Positions 1-7,662 of a stretch of 64,000 nucleotides of DNA are shown here, in pieces (the first letter of the stretch is position 1; each line of letters starts with the position of its first letter). Below the pieces are notes generated by a model, which was not told the origin of the DNA, searched no databases, and was given only the letters and a program-made list of their open reading frames with translations. The position numbers were made by a program, and so were the translations under genes. The DNA is from Amycolatopsis thailandensis. Lineage in GTDB: Bacteria; Actinomycetota; Actinomycetes; Mycobacteriales; Pseudonocardiaceae. The DNA is taken from NCBI RefSeq assembly GCF_002234405.1, contig NZ_NMQT01000072.1, positions 25,281 to 89,280 of the forward strand, read 5' to 3'.

Positions 1-2523
1 CTGGCGGCCCTCGTCCGCGAAGCGGTCACCGATGCGGTCAAGAACGGCGACCGGCTGGAGCGGTTGTCCGCCGACTCGGCTTTCGTCCGGCACGACGTCC
101 AGCGCCGCATCGGCGAGCTGCTCCTTCGCGACGCCTCGCTCCGTGATCCCGGCAACCCCGACCGGGTCGCCCAGCTCGTCAAGCAAATGCGTGTCCGGCA
201 TATCGCCGGCTCCCAACACGGTCTCCGCGCCCACGCCGAGTCCATGCTCGAAATCCAGCCTCACCGGCCTTTGCCCGACAGCTCCGGAATCCCTGTTCGC
301 TCACCTGTCCGGCCGGTCCGCGCCATCCCGCTTCCCGACCGGATCGGGTTCGCCTTCGTGCAGGAGAGATACGCCGCGAACATCGCCGCCGCCTTCCCCA
401 CCCCGGAGCCCGGGGTGCTGCGCATCGTCGTCGATCACGACAACGGCGTCTTCTCCCTGCCGGGCTTCCTGGGCGGCGAGATCACCCACACACCAGACCA
501 GCTCATCGAGGTGATCTCCACCCTACCGATCCCGCTCGCGACCTGGAACACGATCGGCGAAATCCGGCTTTGGGCCTGCCGGATCACCGAAGCCGACGGC
601 TACGCGCGGCTCGTCCTGGCCCTGCGAGACCATCCCTCCTTCGCCGCGGGAGGTCTCCGGCTGTCCGTCGCGCATCCGGGTCTCCCCATCCACATCACCC
701 CGGACGGTCACGTCCAGCACGTTGCCTCGAGCACACCCGGCACCCTCACGCTCGGCCCCGGTCACCCCGAAGCCGGCCCCTCGACGCTCACTCCTGCGCA
801 GACCCACGTGTCGAGGCAGCTCACGCGGCTGTCCGATCAGCTCGCGCAGGCGAAACGCCATATCACCGCGCTCCCTGCGGCTTTCGAACCACGACTGCGC
901 GCCGAAATCGACCAGAAGCAGGCCCTCCTGAGCCGGGTCACCGTGCGTGACCTGACCGTGCAAGACGCGAGAGGGCTCCCTGGAAGGCTCGAAACCGTCG
1001 ATCGCCTCGTCGACGCGTTGCGAGACGCTCGGCTCCAGCGGATGGCGGCACTGCACGACGCCGCCATCGCCAGGATCGGGCGCGGCGAAAGCCCTCTGCG
1101 ATTCTATCCGGACGGCGTACCGAACGGCGTGACCGGTCGTCCGGACGCCCGGTTCGGCCTGGAGATCGAGTTCCAGCTCCTCAGCGAAGAGTTCGACGCG
1201 GATGTCGGGAGCTTGGGCAAGCAGCTCGAAGCAGAGGGATTCCTCGAGTGGAACGACGGCAAGGGTTTCCAGGACACCGAGACCGATCCCGGCCGGTGGA
1301 CCCTCGTGACCGAGGAAGGCGACGAGGGCGGCGTGGAGTTACGCTCGCCGATTCTCCAAGGTGGGCCCGGAAACTGGACGAAGGTCGCAAGGGTCCTGCA
1401 TTCCATCCGGAACTACCGGGACAGCGAGGGAGAGCCGGTCACAGCCGGGGCGATGGGCGGCCACGTCAACCTCAGCTTCGAGCATCAGCCCGGCCTGCCC
1501 GTCAACGGCAGGCTGGCGCAGCTGGGGAAGGTGTTCGAAGACGTCCTCTACCGCTTGGGCAACCATCGCGGCCAAGGGTCGTCACCCCGGCAGCTCACCG
1601 AAGTCGGTCCGAACCCGCTCCCCCTGGCGAACGTCACTTCGCGCGCCGAAGTCCGAAGCCTCAACTTCGACCGGAACGAGGCGATCAACTTCACGCACGT
1701 GGCGGGGAGTGCGAGCGACCGCTACGAATTCCGGTTCTGGGCCGGCGCGCTCACCGAGGCCGAATGGCAGGTGCACGCCGAAATCAGTGGCGCGATGCTG
1801 CTCGCGGCGGAGAATCCGTCCCTCGACGGCGTGCTGCGGGAACGGCTGACCCGACCACGGCTGGTGGGGCACACACCAGAGTTCTCCAGCCCGCGGGAGG
1901 AACTCGCCTATCTCCTGGACTTCCTGGAACTGCTGCCACTGAGCCCACACGCCGAAGAGCAGGCCGTCGCCCTGCACTCCTGGACCCGTCCGTTGACGGT
2001 GACCAGGAACAACGATCGGCGGTACCGGGCACAGACCGTCATCGGACCTGGCGGACGAGGGTGGTACTTCCCGATGCGGGGCAGCAGCATCGAAGACGCG
2101 GTGGCGACAGCCTCGCGCCTCCCCCGCTACCCTCACGCGGAGATCGTGGCGGCCACCCTGACCTCCGGGGAGGACGCGGTCGACGCTTGGACCTCCGGTC
2201 CGCTTTCCTTCGGCGACTTCCTCCACGCGCTCTCCTCCCGTGACGTGACCCTCCGGGCGCAAAGCGCGAGACTGGACGGACCTCGTATCGTCCTCGCGGT
2301 CCGGAACGGAGCTGCACAGCTGGGTCCCACGGTGTCGCGCGGCATGCAGGAACCGGTCGTGGTCACTGAAGGCCAGGTGCGGATCACCCCGGACGGCAGG
2401 CTGGAGACCGACACGGAATGGATCGAATTGGCGTCCGGCTCGGTGCGGCTCCGGACCGGACAGAAAGACCTCGGAGCGGCTCTCGAGGCCATGAACGACA
2501 TGCACAGCGAGGATGACTATTGA
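1..2523 (+). CDS. C-terminal part of a giant secreted-effector-like protein with an amidoligase-like domain (5' end outside window)
   Basis: The frame is open from base 1, so only the last 840 residues are visible; an in-frame TTG at 64 is not a convincing start. Three parts can be seen. At about nt 360-720 is a divergent copy of the alpha/beta domain repeated in the giant protein at 36835-64000 (motif LWACRIT followed by a HITPDGHV end). At about nt 790-1080 is a helical, coiled-coil-like stretch. From about nt 1140 comes a domain with the amidoligase signature series: RFGLEIEF (about nt 1150), GGVELRSPIL (about 1327), GGHVNLSFE (about 1453) and RYEFRFWAG (about 1720). Amidoligases (COOH-NH2 ligases, glutamine-synthetase-like fold) form amide or peptide bonds using ATP. 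The middle His of the usual HVHV is replaced by Asn (HVNL). Gene ends TGA at 2521-2523. Secretion by ESX is inferred from relatedness to the second giant gene. Confidence 0.8.
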   Translation: MAALVREAVTDAVKNGDRLERLSADSAFVRHDVQRRIGELLLRDASLRDPGNPDRVAQLVKQMRVRHIAGSQHGLRAHAESMLEIQPHRPLPDSSGIPVRSPVRPVRAIPLPDRIGFAFVQERYAANIAAAFPTPEPGVLRIVVDHDNGVFSLPGFLGGEITHTPDQLIEVISTLPIPLATWNTIGEIRLWACRITEADGYARLVLALRDHPSFAAGGLRLSVAHPGLPIHITPDGHVQHVASSTPGTLTLGPGHPEAGPSTLTPAQTHVSRQLTRLSDQLAQAKRHITALPAAFEPRLRAEIDQKQALLSRVTVRDLTVQDARGLPGRLETVDRLVDALRDARLQRMAALHDAAIARIGRGESPLRFYPDGVPNGVTGRPDARFGLEIEFQLLSEEFDADVGSLGKQLEAEGFLEWNDGKGFQDTETDPGRWTLVTEEGDEGGVELRSPILQGGPGNWTKVARVLHSIRNYRDSEGEPVTAGAMGGHVNLSFEHQPGLPVNGRLAQLGKVFEDVLYRLGNHRGQGSSPRQLTEVGPNPLPLANVTSRAEVRSLNFDRNEAINFTHVAGSASDRYEFRFWAGALTEAEWQVHAEISGAMLLAAENPSLDGVLRERLTRPRLVGHTPEFSSPREELAYLLDFLELLPLSPHAEEQAVALHSWTRPLTVTRNNDRRYRAQTVIGPGGRGWYFPMRGSSIEDAVATASRLPRYPHAEIVAATLTSGEDAVDAWTSGPLSFGDFLHALSSRDVTLRAQSARLDGPRIVLAVRNGAAQLGPTVSRGMQEPVVVTEGQVRITPDGRLETDTEWIELASGSVRLRTGQKDLGAALEAMNDMHSEDDY

Positions 2524-2538
2524 GCCGACGTGGACGCT

Positions 2539-2577
2539 CGGAAACGGTGTCGCGCACAGCGCGCGGACGCGTTTCCG
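2539..2577. terminator. Hairpin just downstream of the giant amidoligase gene
   Basis: CGGAAACG (2539-2546) and CGTTTCCG (2570-2577) form a perfect 8-bp stem 16 nt after the stop codon, with a long GC-rich loop and no T-run. It is placed where a terminator would be expected. Confidence 0.4.
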
Positions 2578-2645
2578 CCGAACACACGTGATTAAGCGGC
2601 GATCACGCTCGAATACGACGAATGGACAGAAACCGAAAGCGCGGC

Positions 2646-2822
2646 CTACCAGGTCGTCCCGTCCTCCGCGAGGTGGTCACAGCGCGCGAGATGTCCTTCG
2701 GGGAGCGTGCATGTCCACCCGTCGTGCTCGGCGTCCGGCGGCACCGGAGTAAGCGAACTCGGACAGCCATTGACGATTTCGGACGCCTTCAGAACAGCTT
2801 TGTTCCTCGTCGACAATTCCAT
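2646..2822 (-). CDS. Small uncharacterised protein, 58 aa, Cys/His-containing C-terminus
   Basis: An ATG at 2822-2820 opens a 58-codon frame ending in TAG at 2648-2646. A GGAAGAGG sequence sits about 8 nt upstream of the ATG as a plausible ribosome site. The product starts MELSTRNKAVLKASEIV and ends with the pattern WTCTLPEGHLARCDHLA...W. The C-x(9)-C-x-H arrangement with a conserved-looking Trp resembles many short actinobacterial proteins that may bind metal, but I do not recognise a named family. Third codon positions are mostly G/C, supporting real coding. It lies alone between the giant gene's end and the IclR gene, in the same orientation as the latter (174 bp downstream of it). Confidence 0.55.
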   Translation of the reverse strand: MELSTRNKAVLKASEIVNGCPSSLTPVPPDAEHDGWTCTLPEGHLARCDHLAEDGTTW

Positions 2823-2996
2823 GGCATGACCTCTTCCGTACAGTTCTACCGAATCCGCCGGGAGTAATACGTACGCTTCCCGGCTGAATGAAGTTCAGCA
2901 GACCGGTCGGAAGTTGACCAGGAATCACCAAGAGTCGACAACAAACGGCCATCGATGATTAGACGTAAAGACGATCAAGGCGCCGCGGAATGCCGG

Positions 2997-3764
2997 TCAG
3001 CCGGCCTCCTGGCTCAGCGCCGACGCCCGCGTCGCGACCACACGGAGATGCTTGGCGAAGGCGAAGGCGGTGCCACGAAGCGACTTCGCGGTGGAATTGA
3101 GGTCGAGGCTCCCGGTCCGGCCGGTGACCGCCAAGGCGACCGGCCACGGCACGGACGCGTGCGGCACGGCCACGGCGAGCGTGGTGATCACCCCGGACCG
3201 GCACTGGCTGGTGGCGATCCCGGTCTTGCGCGCGGCGGCCAGTTCCTTCGCCCTGGCCACCGCCGCGGGCACCCTGCTGCTGTGCGCCAGCAGGATCCTG
3301 GTGATCGCGGATTCCGCCGAGGCCTTCCTGGCGGTCACCTGCTCGGGAAGACGACAGGTCCGGTGACCGTAGAGCTGGTTGAGGTGATGCACGGTGTCGC
3401 CGACGAGGACACTCAGGCTCGCGGTCTCGCCCGACGCGCGGTGCAGATCGAGCAGGAACGGCGTCGATTCCCGGCGGAACATCGCGAACAGATCCGCGTT
3501 GGCGCTGAGGCCGGCGTCCACTAATTGTTCACCTGCAAGATACCCGGCCTCGGTACGCGCCACGACGCCGTGCTCGTGCAGGACGTTGAGCACCCGGTGG
3601 ACGGTGGCCTTGGCCAGGCCGGTCTCCCGGGTCAGCACGGCGAGGGTGGCCGAGCTTTCGTGCGCGATGACCGCGTTCAGGACGAGCATCGCCTTGTCCA
3701 CGGCGCTGAGTGTTTCCTTGGACCGCATCGGGTTCCCGGACAGAGAAGCTGGGGAAATACTCAT
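2997..3764 (-). CDS. IclR-family transcriptional regulator
   Basis: 255 aa from the ATG at 3764. An in-frame upstream start at 3803 adds 13 residues, and a later ATG exists at 3728. The N-terminal winged helix-turn-helix is clear: AVDKAMLVLNAVI, then LAVLTRETGLAKATVHRVLNVL. The rest is the IclR effector-binding domain (RESTPFLLDLHRASGETASL, then HHLNQLYGH). IclR proteins bind a small ligand in the C-terminal domain and act as local repressors or activators. It is divergent from the P450-terpene operon across a roughly 290-bp gap, so it is the natural candidate regulator of that operon (inference). Length is normal for the family. Confidence 0.9.
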   Translation of the reverse strand: MSISPASLSGNPMRSKETLSAVDKAMLVLNAVIAHESSATLAVLTRETGLAKATVHRVLNVLHEHGVVARTEAGYLAGEQLVDAGLSANADLFAMFRRESTPFLLDLHRASGETASLSVLVGDTVHHLNQLYGHRTCRLPEQVTARKASAESAITRILLAHSSRVPAAVARAKELAAARKTGIATSQCRSGVITTLAVAVPHASVPWPVALAVTGRTGSLDLNSTAKSLRGTAFAFAKHLRVVATRASALSQEAG

Positions 3765-4057
3765 GGGTATCCGTCCACTTCGGCCACCTGGCAGCTTTGT
3801 CACTCGATCGTGCGGCCGTGAAGTGGAGGGCGCCTACGCGGCCGCACCCCTCAGCGCATTTTCGGTCAGGCATTGTGCACTTTGGACCGCTTCCCAAGAT
3901 CATCCAACGACGGCGCCCGTCGTCCGCGCGGGCATAACCGTTCACCGAAAAGGCGTTCCGAAGGCCACGCACGGTCATCGTGCGGAACAGTGCGAATCAA
4001 GGCCGACAAGACCATCCACGCCCCGGGTGGCCGACCGGACAAGGTCGAGGAGCACAG
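3765..4057. promoter_or_regulatory. Divergent intergenic region between iclR-type gene and terpene operon
   Basis: About 290 bp without a supported gene. It must hold the promoters of both the IclR gene (leftward) and the P450 operon (rightward). A short direct repeat GTGCGgaacaGTGCGaa lies near 3979-3996, about 60 nt before the P450 start. I could not assign -35/-10 boxes with confidence. Confidence 0.45.
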
Positions 4058-5425
4058 ATGACCATCACCTCCGAATCGTCGCAGTACCGGCTCGGTGACG
4101 CACCGGGACGGATACCGGTACTCGGCAACGCGCTCAAAATCTTCAAGGACCCGCTGACGTACCTGCCTCGGCTTCGCGATCAAGGTGACGTCGTCCGGGT
4201 GAGACTCGGCCCCGGTGTCGCCTACATGGCGGTGACCCACGACGTGGTCCAGGAAGTCCTGCACCGTCCCCGCGTCTTCGACAAGGGCGGCGAGTTCATC
4301 GACAAGATGCGGGTCATCCTCGGCGATGGTGTCGGTACCTGCAGTGTCACCACGCACAAGCGTCAGCGCGCGTTCATCCAGCCCGCCTTCCAGAAGCACA
4401 AGATCACCGGCTACACCGAGGTGATGGCGAAGCACGTCGCCGACCTGGTCGGCTCCTGGCGGTTCGGTCAGGAGATCGACGTGCTGGAGGAGATGAGCAA
4501 ACTGACCACGCGGGTCACCGCACAGGCCATGTTCTCCGACGACGACCTCGGCGCGGAGGCCATCGCCGAGGTGCAGCGCTCGTTCCCGGTGGTCTGGAAG
4601 GGCGTCTTCCGCCGGATGATGCTGCCCCTACCGGTCGTCCACGAGGTCCCGACCAAGGCCAACCAGGACTACCGGCAGGCGCTGGCGCGGCTCGAAGGCG
4701 TGATCAACTCGATGGTGAACGCCTATCGTGAGGACGGCCGCGAACACGACGACATCCTGTCCGTCCTGCTCGCCGCCCGGGACGAGGACGGCACGGCGAT
4801 GACCGACCTCGAGATCCGCGACGAACTCATGACGATCCTCGCGGCGGGCGTGGAGACGCCCGCTTCCGGCCTGGCTTGGGCCCTGTACCTCACCAGCACC
4901 CACCCGGACGTCGAAGCGAAGCTTCACGAAGAAGTCGACAGCGTGCTCAACACCCGGACGGCCACGCCCGACGACTATCCCCGGCTTCCCTACACGAACC
5001 GGATCGTCAACGAGGCTCTTCGCATGTACCCGCCGGTGTGGTTCATCACCCGGCGCGCCGTCGTCGACACCACCCTGGGCGGTCACCACGTACCGGCCGG
5101 CTCCAGCATCCTTTTCAGTCCCTACGCGCTGCACCGGGACCCCGCCGTGTTCGCCGCGCCGAACACCTTCGACCCGGACCGGTGGCTCCCCGAACGACTC
5201 CGGGAGCTGCCGAAGAACGCGGTGATCTCGTTCAGCGGAGGAAGCCGGAAATGCCTCGGTGACGTCCTGGCCAACCACGAGATGACGATCGCGCTCGCCT
5301 CCATCGCCGCGCGCTGGCGGCTGCGGGAGAAGGCGGGGCATCAGCTCAAGCCCGTCCCGAAGGCCGAACTGACCATCGGTCACATGCCCATGACCGTCGA
5401 ACCCCGCGGAACCCGGAAGAGCTGA
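4058..5425 (+). CDS. Cytochrome P450 of the terpene cluster
   Basis: 455 aa from ATG 4058, chosen because CGAGGA sits just upstream; the frame is open further 5'. Typical bacterial P450 features in order: an I-helix motif of the form AAGVETPASG (oxygen-activation threonine present), the ExxR pair in NEALRMYPP, and the haem-ligand loop FSGGSRKCLG with the proximal Cys. The first residues of the haem loop are FSGGS rather than the usual FGxGx. P450s hydroxylate or further oxidise hydrophobic substrates using electrons from ferredoxin; no ferredoxin or reductase gene is adjacent. The stop is 5 nt before the terpene synthase start, so this enzyme most likely oxidises the terpene hydrocarbon made by the next gene (inference). 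Confidence 0.93.
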   Translation: MTITSESSQYRLGDAPGRIPVLGNALKIFKDPLTYLPRLRDQGDVVRVRLGPGVAYMAVTHDVVQEVLHRPRVFDKGGEFIDKMRVILGDGVGTCSVTTHKRQRAFIQPAFQKHKITGYTEVMAKHVADLVGSWRFGQEIDVLEEMSKLTTRVTAQAMFSDDDLGAEAIAEVQRSFPVVWKGVFRRMMLPLPVVHEVPTKANQDYRQALARLEGVINSMVNAYREDGREHDDILSVLLAARDEDGTAMTDLEIRDELMTILAAGVETPASGLAWALYLTSTHPDVEAKLHEEVDSVLNTRTATPDDYPRLPYTNRIVNEALRMYPPVWFITRRAVVDTTLGGHHVPAGSSILFSPYALHRDPAVFAAPNTFDPDRWLPERLRELPKNAVISFSGGSRKCLGDVLANHEMTIALASIAARWRLREKAGHQLKPVPKAELTIGHMPMTVEPRGTRKS

Positions 5426-5430
5426 CCACC

Positions 5431-6456
5431 GTGCACCCAGCCGAACTCAGGATCTGGCCTTCGCCCGGCCACTCCCTGCTCCAGCTGCCCGACCGTATCT
5501 CGCCGTACGCCGAAAAGCTCGAACAGCGGATCCTGCACTGGGCGGACGAGTTCCAGGTACTCGACGGCGAACGTGCCCGGACGAAACTCGAACGCACGCG
5601 GCTCGGCGAGTTGATCGCCCGGTCCTATCCCCACATCACCGAAGACCGGCTCGACGCGCTGGCGGGATGGTTCCTCTGGGCGTTCGTGATCGACGACTGC
5701 TACGACGACGTCGTCGGTGACTACGACGCTTCGGCGGAACGCGTGCTTTCGGTCCTGCGCGGCGAACGGATCCCGGAAATGACCCGGCTCGACGCGCTGC
5801 TCGCCCGGGTCCGGGAACTCGTGGTGGAGGGCAGGAGCAGGCACTGGCAGGCCCGGTTCGAGCAGCATATGGGCCAGTTCCTGACCGGGTTCAAATACGA
5901 GGCGGACAGCCGCGCCAGCGGTCGGACCCCCAACCTGCTCGGCTACACCCAGCTGCGCCGGGCGACCGGCGGGATCACCCCGTCGCTGGATCTGCTGGAG
6001 GTGGCGACCGGCCACGAGGTGCCGGTCCTGATCCACGAGACCGAGCAGTTCCACATCCTGTTCAACCGGGCCGCGGACGTCGTCGTCTGGGTGAACGACG
6101 TCGTGTCCCTGGAGAAAGAGCTGCTCTCCGGCGAGACGAGCAACGGCGTCCTCGTCCTGCGCCAGGAGATGGCGTTGTCGGACCAGGAGGCGATCGACGC
6201 CGTCTACGATCTCGTCGAGGGGCAGATCGAGCAGTTCGATCGGGCCCGCACCGTCCTTTTCGGACTCCTCCCCGGCTGGGGCGGCCTGACGGTGAGCGAG
6301 CTGGCCGCGATCGAGCTGTTCGTCGAAGGCCTGCAGACGTGGATGCGCGGCAACCTCGAATGGTCGCGGAACTGCGCCCGCTACCGGGTCGTCGACGGCG
6401 TCAGGCTGAGCACGGATTCCACACTGGTGAACACCACGAGGCAGGTGTCCGGATGA
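5431..6456 (+). CDS. Class I terpene synthase (cyclase)
   Basis: 341 aa, GTG start 5 nt after the P450 stop. The Mg2+-binding Asp-rich motif is VIDDCYDD (about residues 90-97). The second metal motif (NSE triad) is NDVVSLEKE, and the C-terminal RY pair is in NCARYRV. YTQLRRATGG matches the pyrophosphate-sensor region. This is the layout of bacterial class I cyclases that ionise a linear prenyl diphosphate and cyclise the carbocation. Whether the product is a sesqui- or diterpene cannot be told from motifs; the adjacent long-chain prenyl diphosphate synthase makes a C20 (diterpene) substrate attractive. Its last bases overlap the next start as ATGA, so the genes are translationally coupled. 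Confidence 0.92.
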   Translation: MHPAELRIWPSPGHSLLQLPDRISPYAEKLEQRILHWADEFQVLDGERARTKLERTRLGELIARSYPHITEDRLDALAGWFLWAFVIDDCYDDVVGDYDASAERVLSVLRGERIPEMTRLDALLARVRELVVEGRSRHWQARFEQHMGQFLTGFKYEADSRASGRTPNLLGYTQLRRATGGITPSLDLLEVATGHEVPVLIHETEQFHILFNRAADVVVWVNDVVSLEKELLSGETSNGVLVLRQEMALSDQEAIDAVYDLVEGQIEQFDRARTVLFGLLPGWGGLTVSELAAIELFVEGLQTWMRGNLEWSRNCARYRVVDGVRLSTDSTLVNTTRQVSG

Positions 6457-7475
6457 CTTCGACCACCGATCTGGCGAACGATCCGATCGCCGCCCGTGCC
6501 CGCGTGCGTGAACTCATGCGGGAGACGGTGCGCCGCTCGTGCCCCACGGTCGCGCATATCGCCGGCTACCACGCCGGCTGGCTGGACGCGACCGGGCTGC
6601 CCCGGTCGGAACCCGGCGGGAAGGCGCTGCGCCCGACTTTGGCGCTGCTGGCCACCCGTGCCGTCGGCGCGGACGAGGGCCTCGGTGTGGTCGCCGGCGC
6701 CGCGGTCGAGCTGGTGCACGACTTTTCGCTGCTCCACGACGACGTGATCGACGAAGACGCCGAGCGGCGGCACCGGCCGTCGGCGTGGACGGTGTTCGGC
6801 AAACCGGCCTCGATCCTGACCGGGGACGCCTTGCTCGGGGCCGCGGTCGAGGTGATCGCCGCCAGCGCGGCACCCGGGGCGACCGAATCGGTACGCCTGC
6901 TCCTGTCGTCGGTCCACCGGCTGGTCTCCGGGGAGTACCTCGACGTGGAGTTCGAGACCCGCGAGGTGGTGACACCGGCGGAATACCTGCGGATGGCTTC
7001 GGCCAAGACAGCGGCCCTGATCACCACGGCCGCCACCCTGGGGCCGACCCTGGCGCAAAGCCCGCCCACGTTCGTCACGGCACTCGAAGGTTTCGGACGG
7101 CATCTCGGCCTCGCCTTCCAGATCACCGACGACGTGCTGGGCATCTGGGGAGACCCCCGGCTGACCGGTAAGCCGATTCTGGGCGACATCAAGCGCCGCA
7201 AGCGATCCTTCCCGGTCGTCACCGCGATGGACGCCGGAACTCCCGACGCGGCATGGCTGCGGCGGCTCTACCGGAGCCCGGCCGTCATCACCGACGAACT
7301 GGCGGAGGAGGCGGCCGAAGTGATCGTCCGCACCGGCGCGCGCGAGCGGGCCGAAGCGGAGGGCCGCCGTCATGTTTCCGCCGCCATCGAAGTGCTCGGG
7401 CGTCTCGGCCCCGGCAACGAAGCGGCCGAGAAGCTGGCGGAGCTGGCCCGGACCGTCACGAACCGCGAACGGTGA
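6453..7475 (+). CDS. Polyprenyl diphosphate synthase (GGPP/FPP synthase type)
   Basis: 340 aa from the ATG at 6453, which overlaps the terpene synthase stop by 4 nt. The first Asp-rich motif is LLHDDVIDED and the second is FQITDDVLGIWGD followed by LTGKP. The GGKALRP motif near residue 55 matches the substrate-binding lysine/arginine region. These are all-alpha trans-prenyltransferases that extend DMAPP/FPP with IPP. Residues before the first DDxxD motif, which set chain length, read ELVHDFSLLHDD; this is compatible with a short-chain (C15-C20) enzyme, but chain length is not provable here. Its job in the operon is presumably to supply substrate to the adjacent cyclase. Confidence 0.93.
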   Translation: MTSTTDLANDPIAARARVRELMRETVRRSCPTVAHIAGYHAGWLDATGLPRSEPGGKALRPTLALLATRAVGADEGLGVVAGAAVELVHDFSLLHDDVIDEDAERRHRPSAWTVFGKPASILTGDALLGAAVEVIAASAAPGATESVRLLLSSVHRLVSGEYLDVEFETREVVTPAEYLRMASAKTAALITTAATLGPTLAQSPPTFVTALEGFGRHLGLAFQITDDVLGIWGDPRLTGKPILGDIKRRKRSFPVVTAMDAGTPDAAWLRRLYRSPAVITDELAEEAAEVIVRTGARERAEAEGRRHVSAAIEVLGRLGPGNEAAEKLAELARTVTNRER

Positions 7476-7504
7476 ACAACCCGATGAGAAAGGAACTCGC
7501 CACC

Positions 7505-7618
7505 ATGGCACTCAAGGAACGACACGGCGTCACCCGCCCGTCCACGTTCAGGCAGCTCGCCCACGGAGTTTTCTGCTACGCGCGGACATTTGTGCGGGCA
7601 ACGTTCCGCCGTAACTGA
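7505..7618 (+). CDS. 37-aa basic peptide between GGPP synthase and eccC
   Basis: ATG at 7505 with AAGGA 10 nt upstream (7490-7494). The product is 37 residues, strongly basic (clusters RTFVRATFRRN at the end) with one Cys. It lies 29 nt after the prenyl synthase stop and 44 nt before eccC, in the same direction, so it belongs to the operon. No family is recognised. It could be a small accessory protein, a precursor peptide or an amphipathic membrane-binding peptide; nothing in the sequence decides. An in-frame upstream ATG at 7484 would add 7 residues. Confidence 0.55.
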   Translation: MALKERHGVTRPSTFRQLAHGVFCYARTFVRATFRRN

Positions 7619-7662
7619 TCGCCACCCGCGGGAAGAACCTCACTCACCGAGTGGAGAGCCAC

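Noticed and set aside
64..66. TTG at 64 as the start of the first gene
   Set aside because: The frame is open from base 1 and the codons before it look equally coding, so the gene continues to the left of the window.
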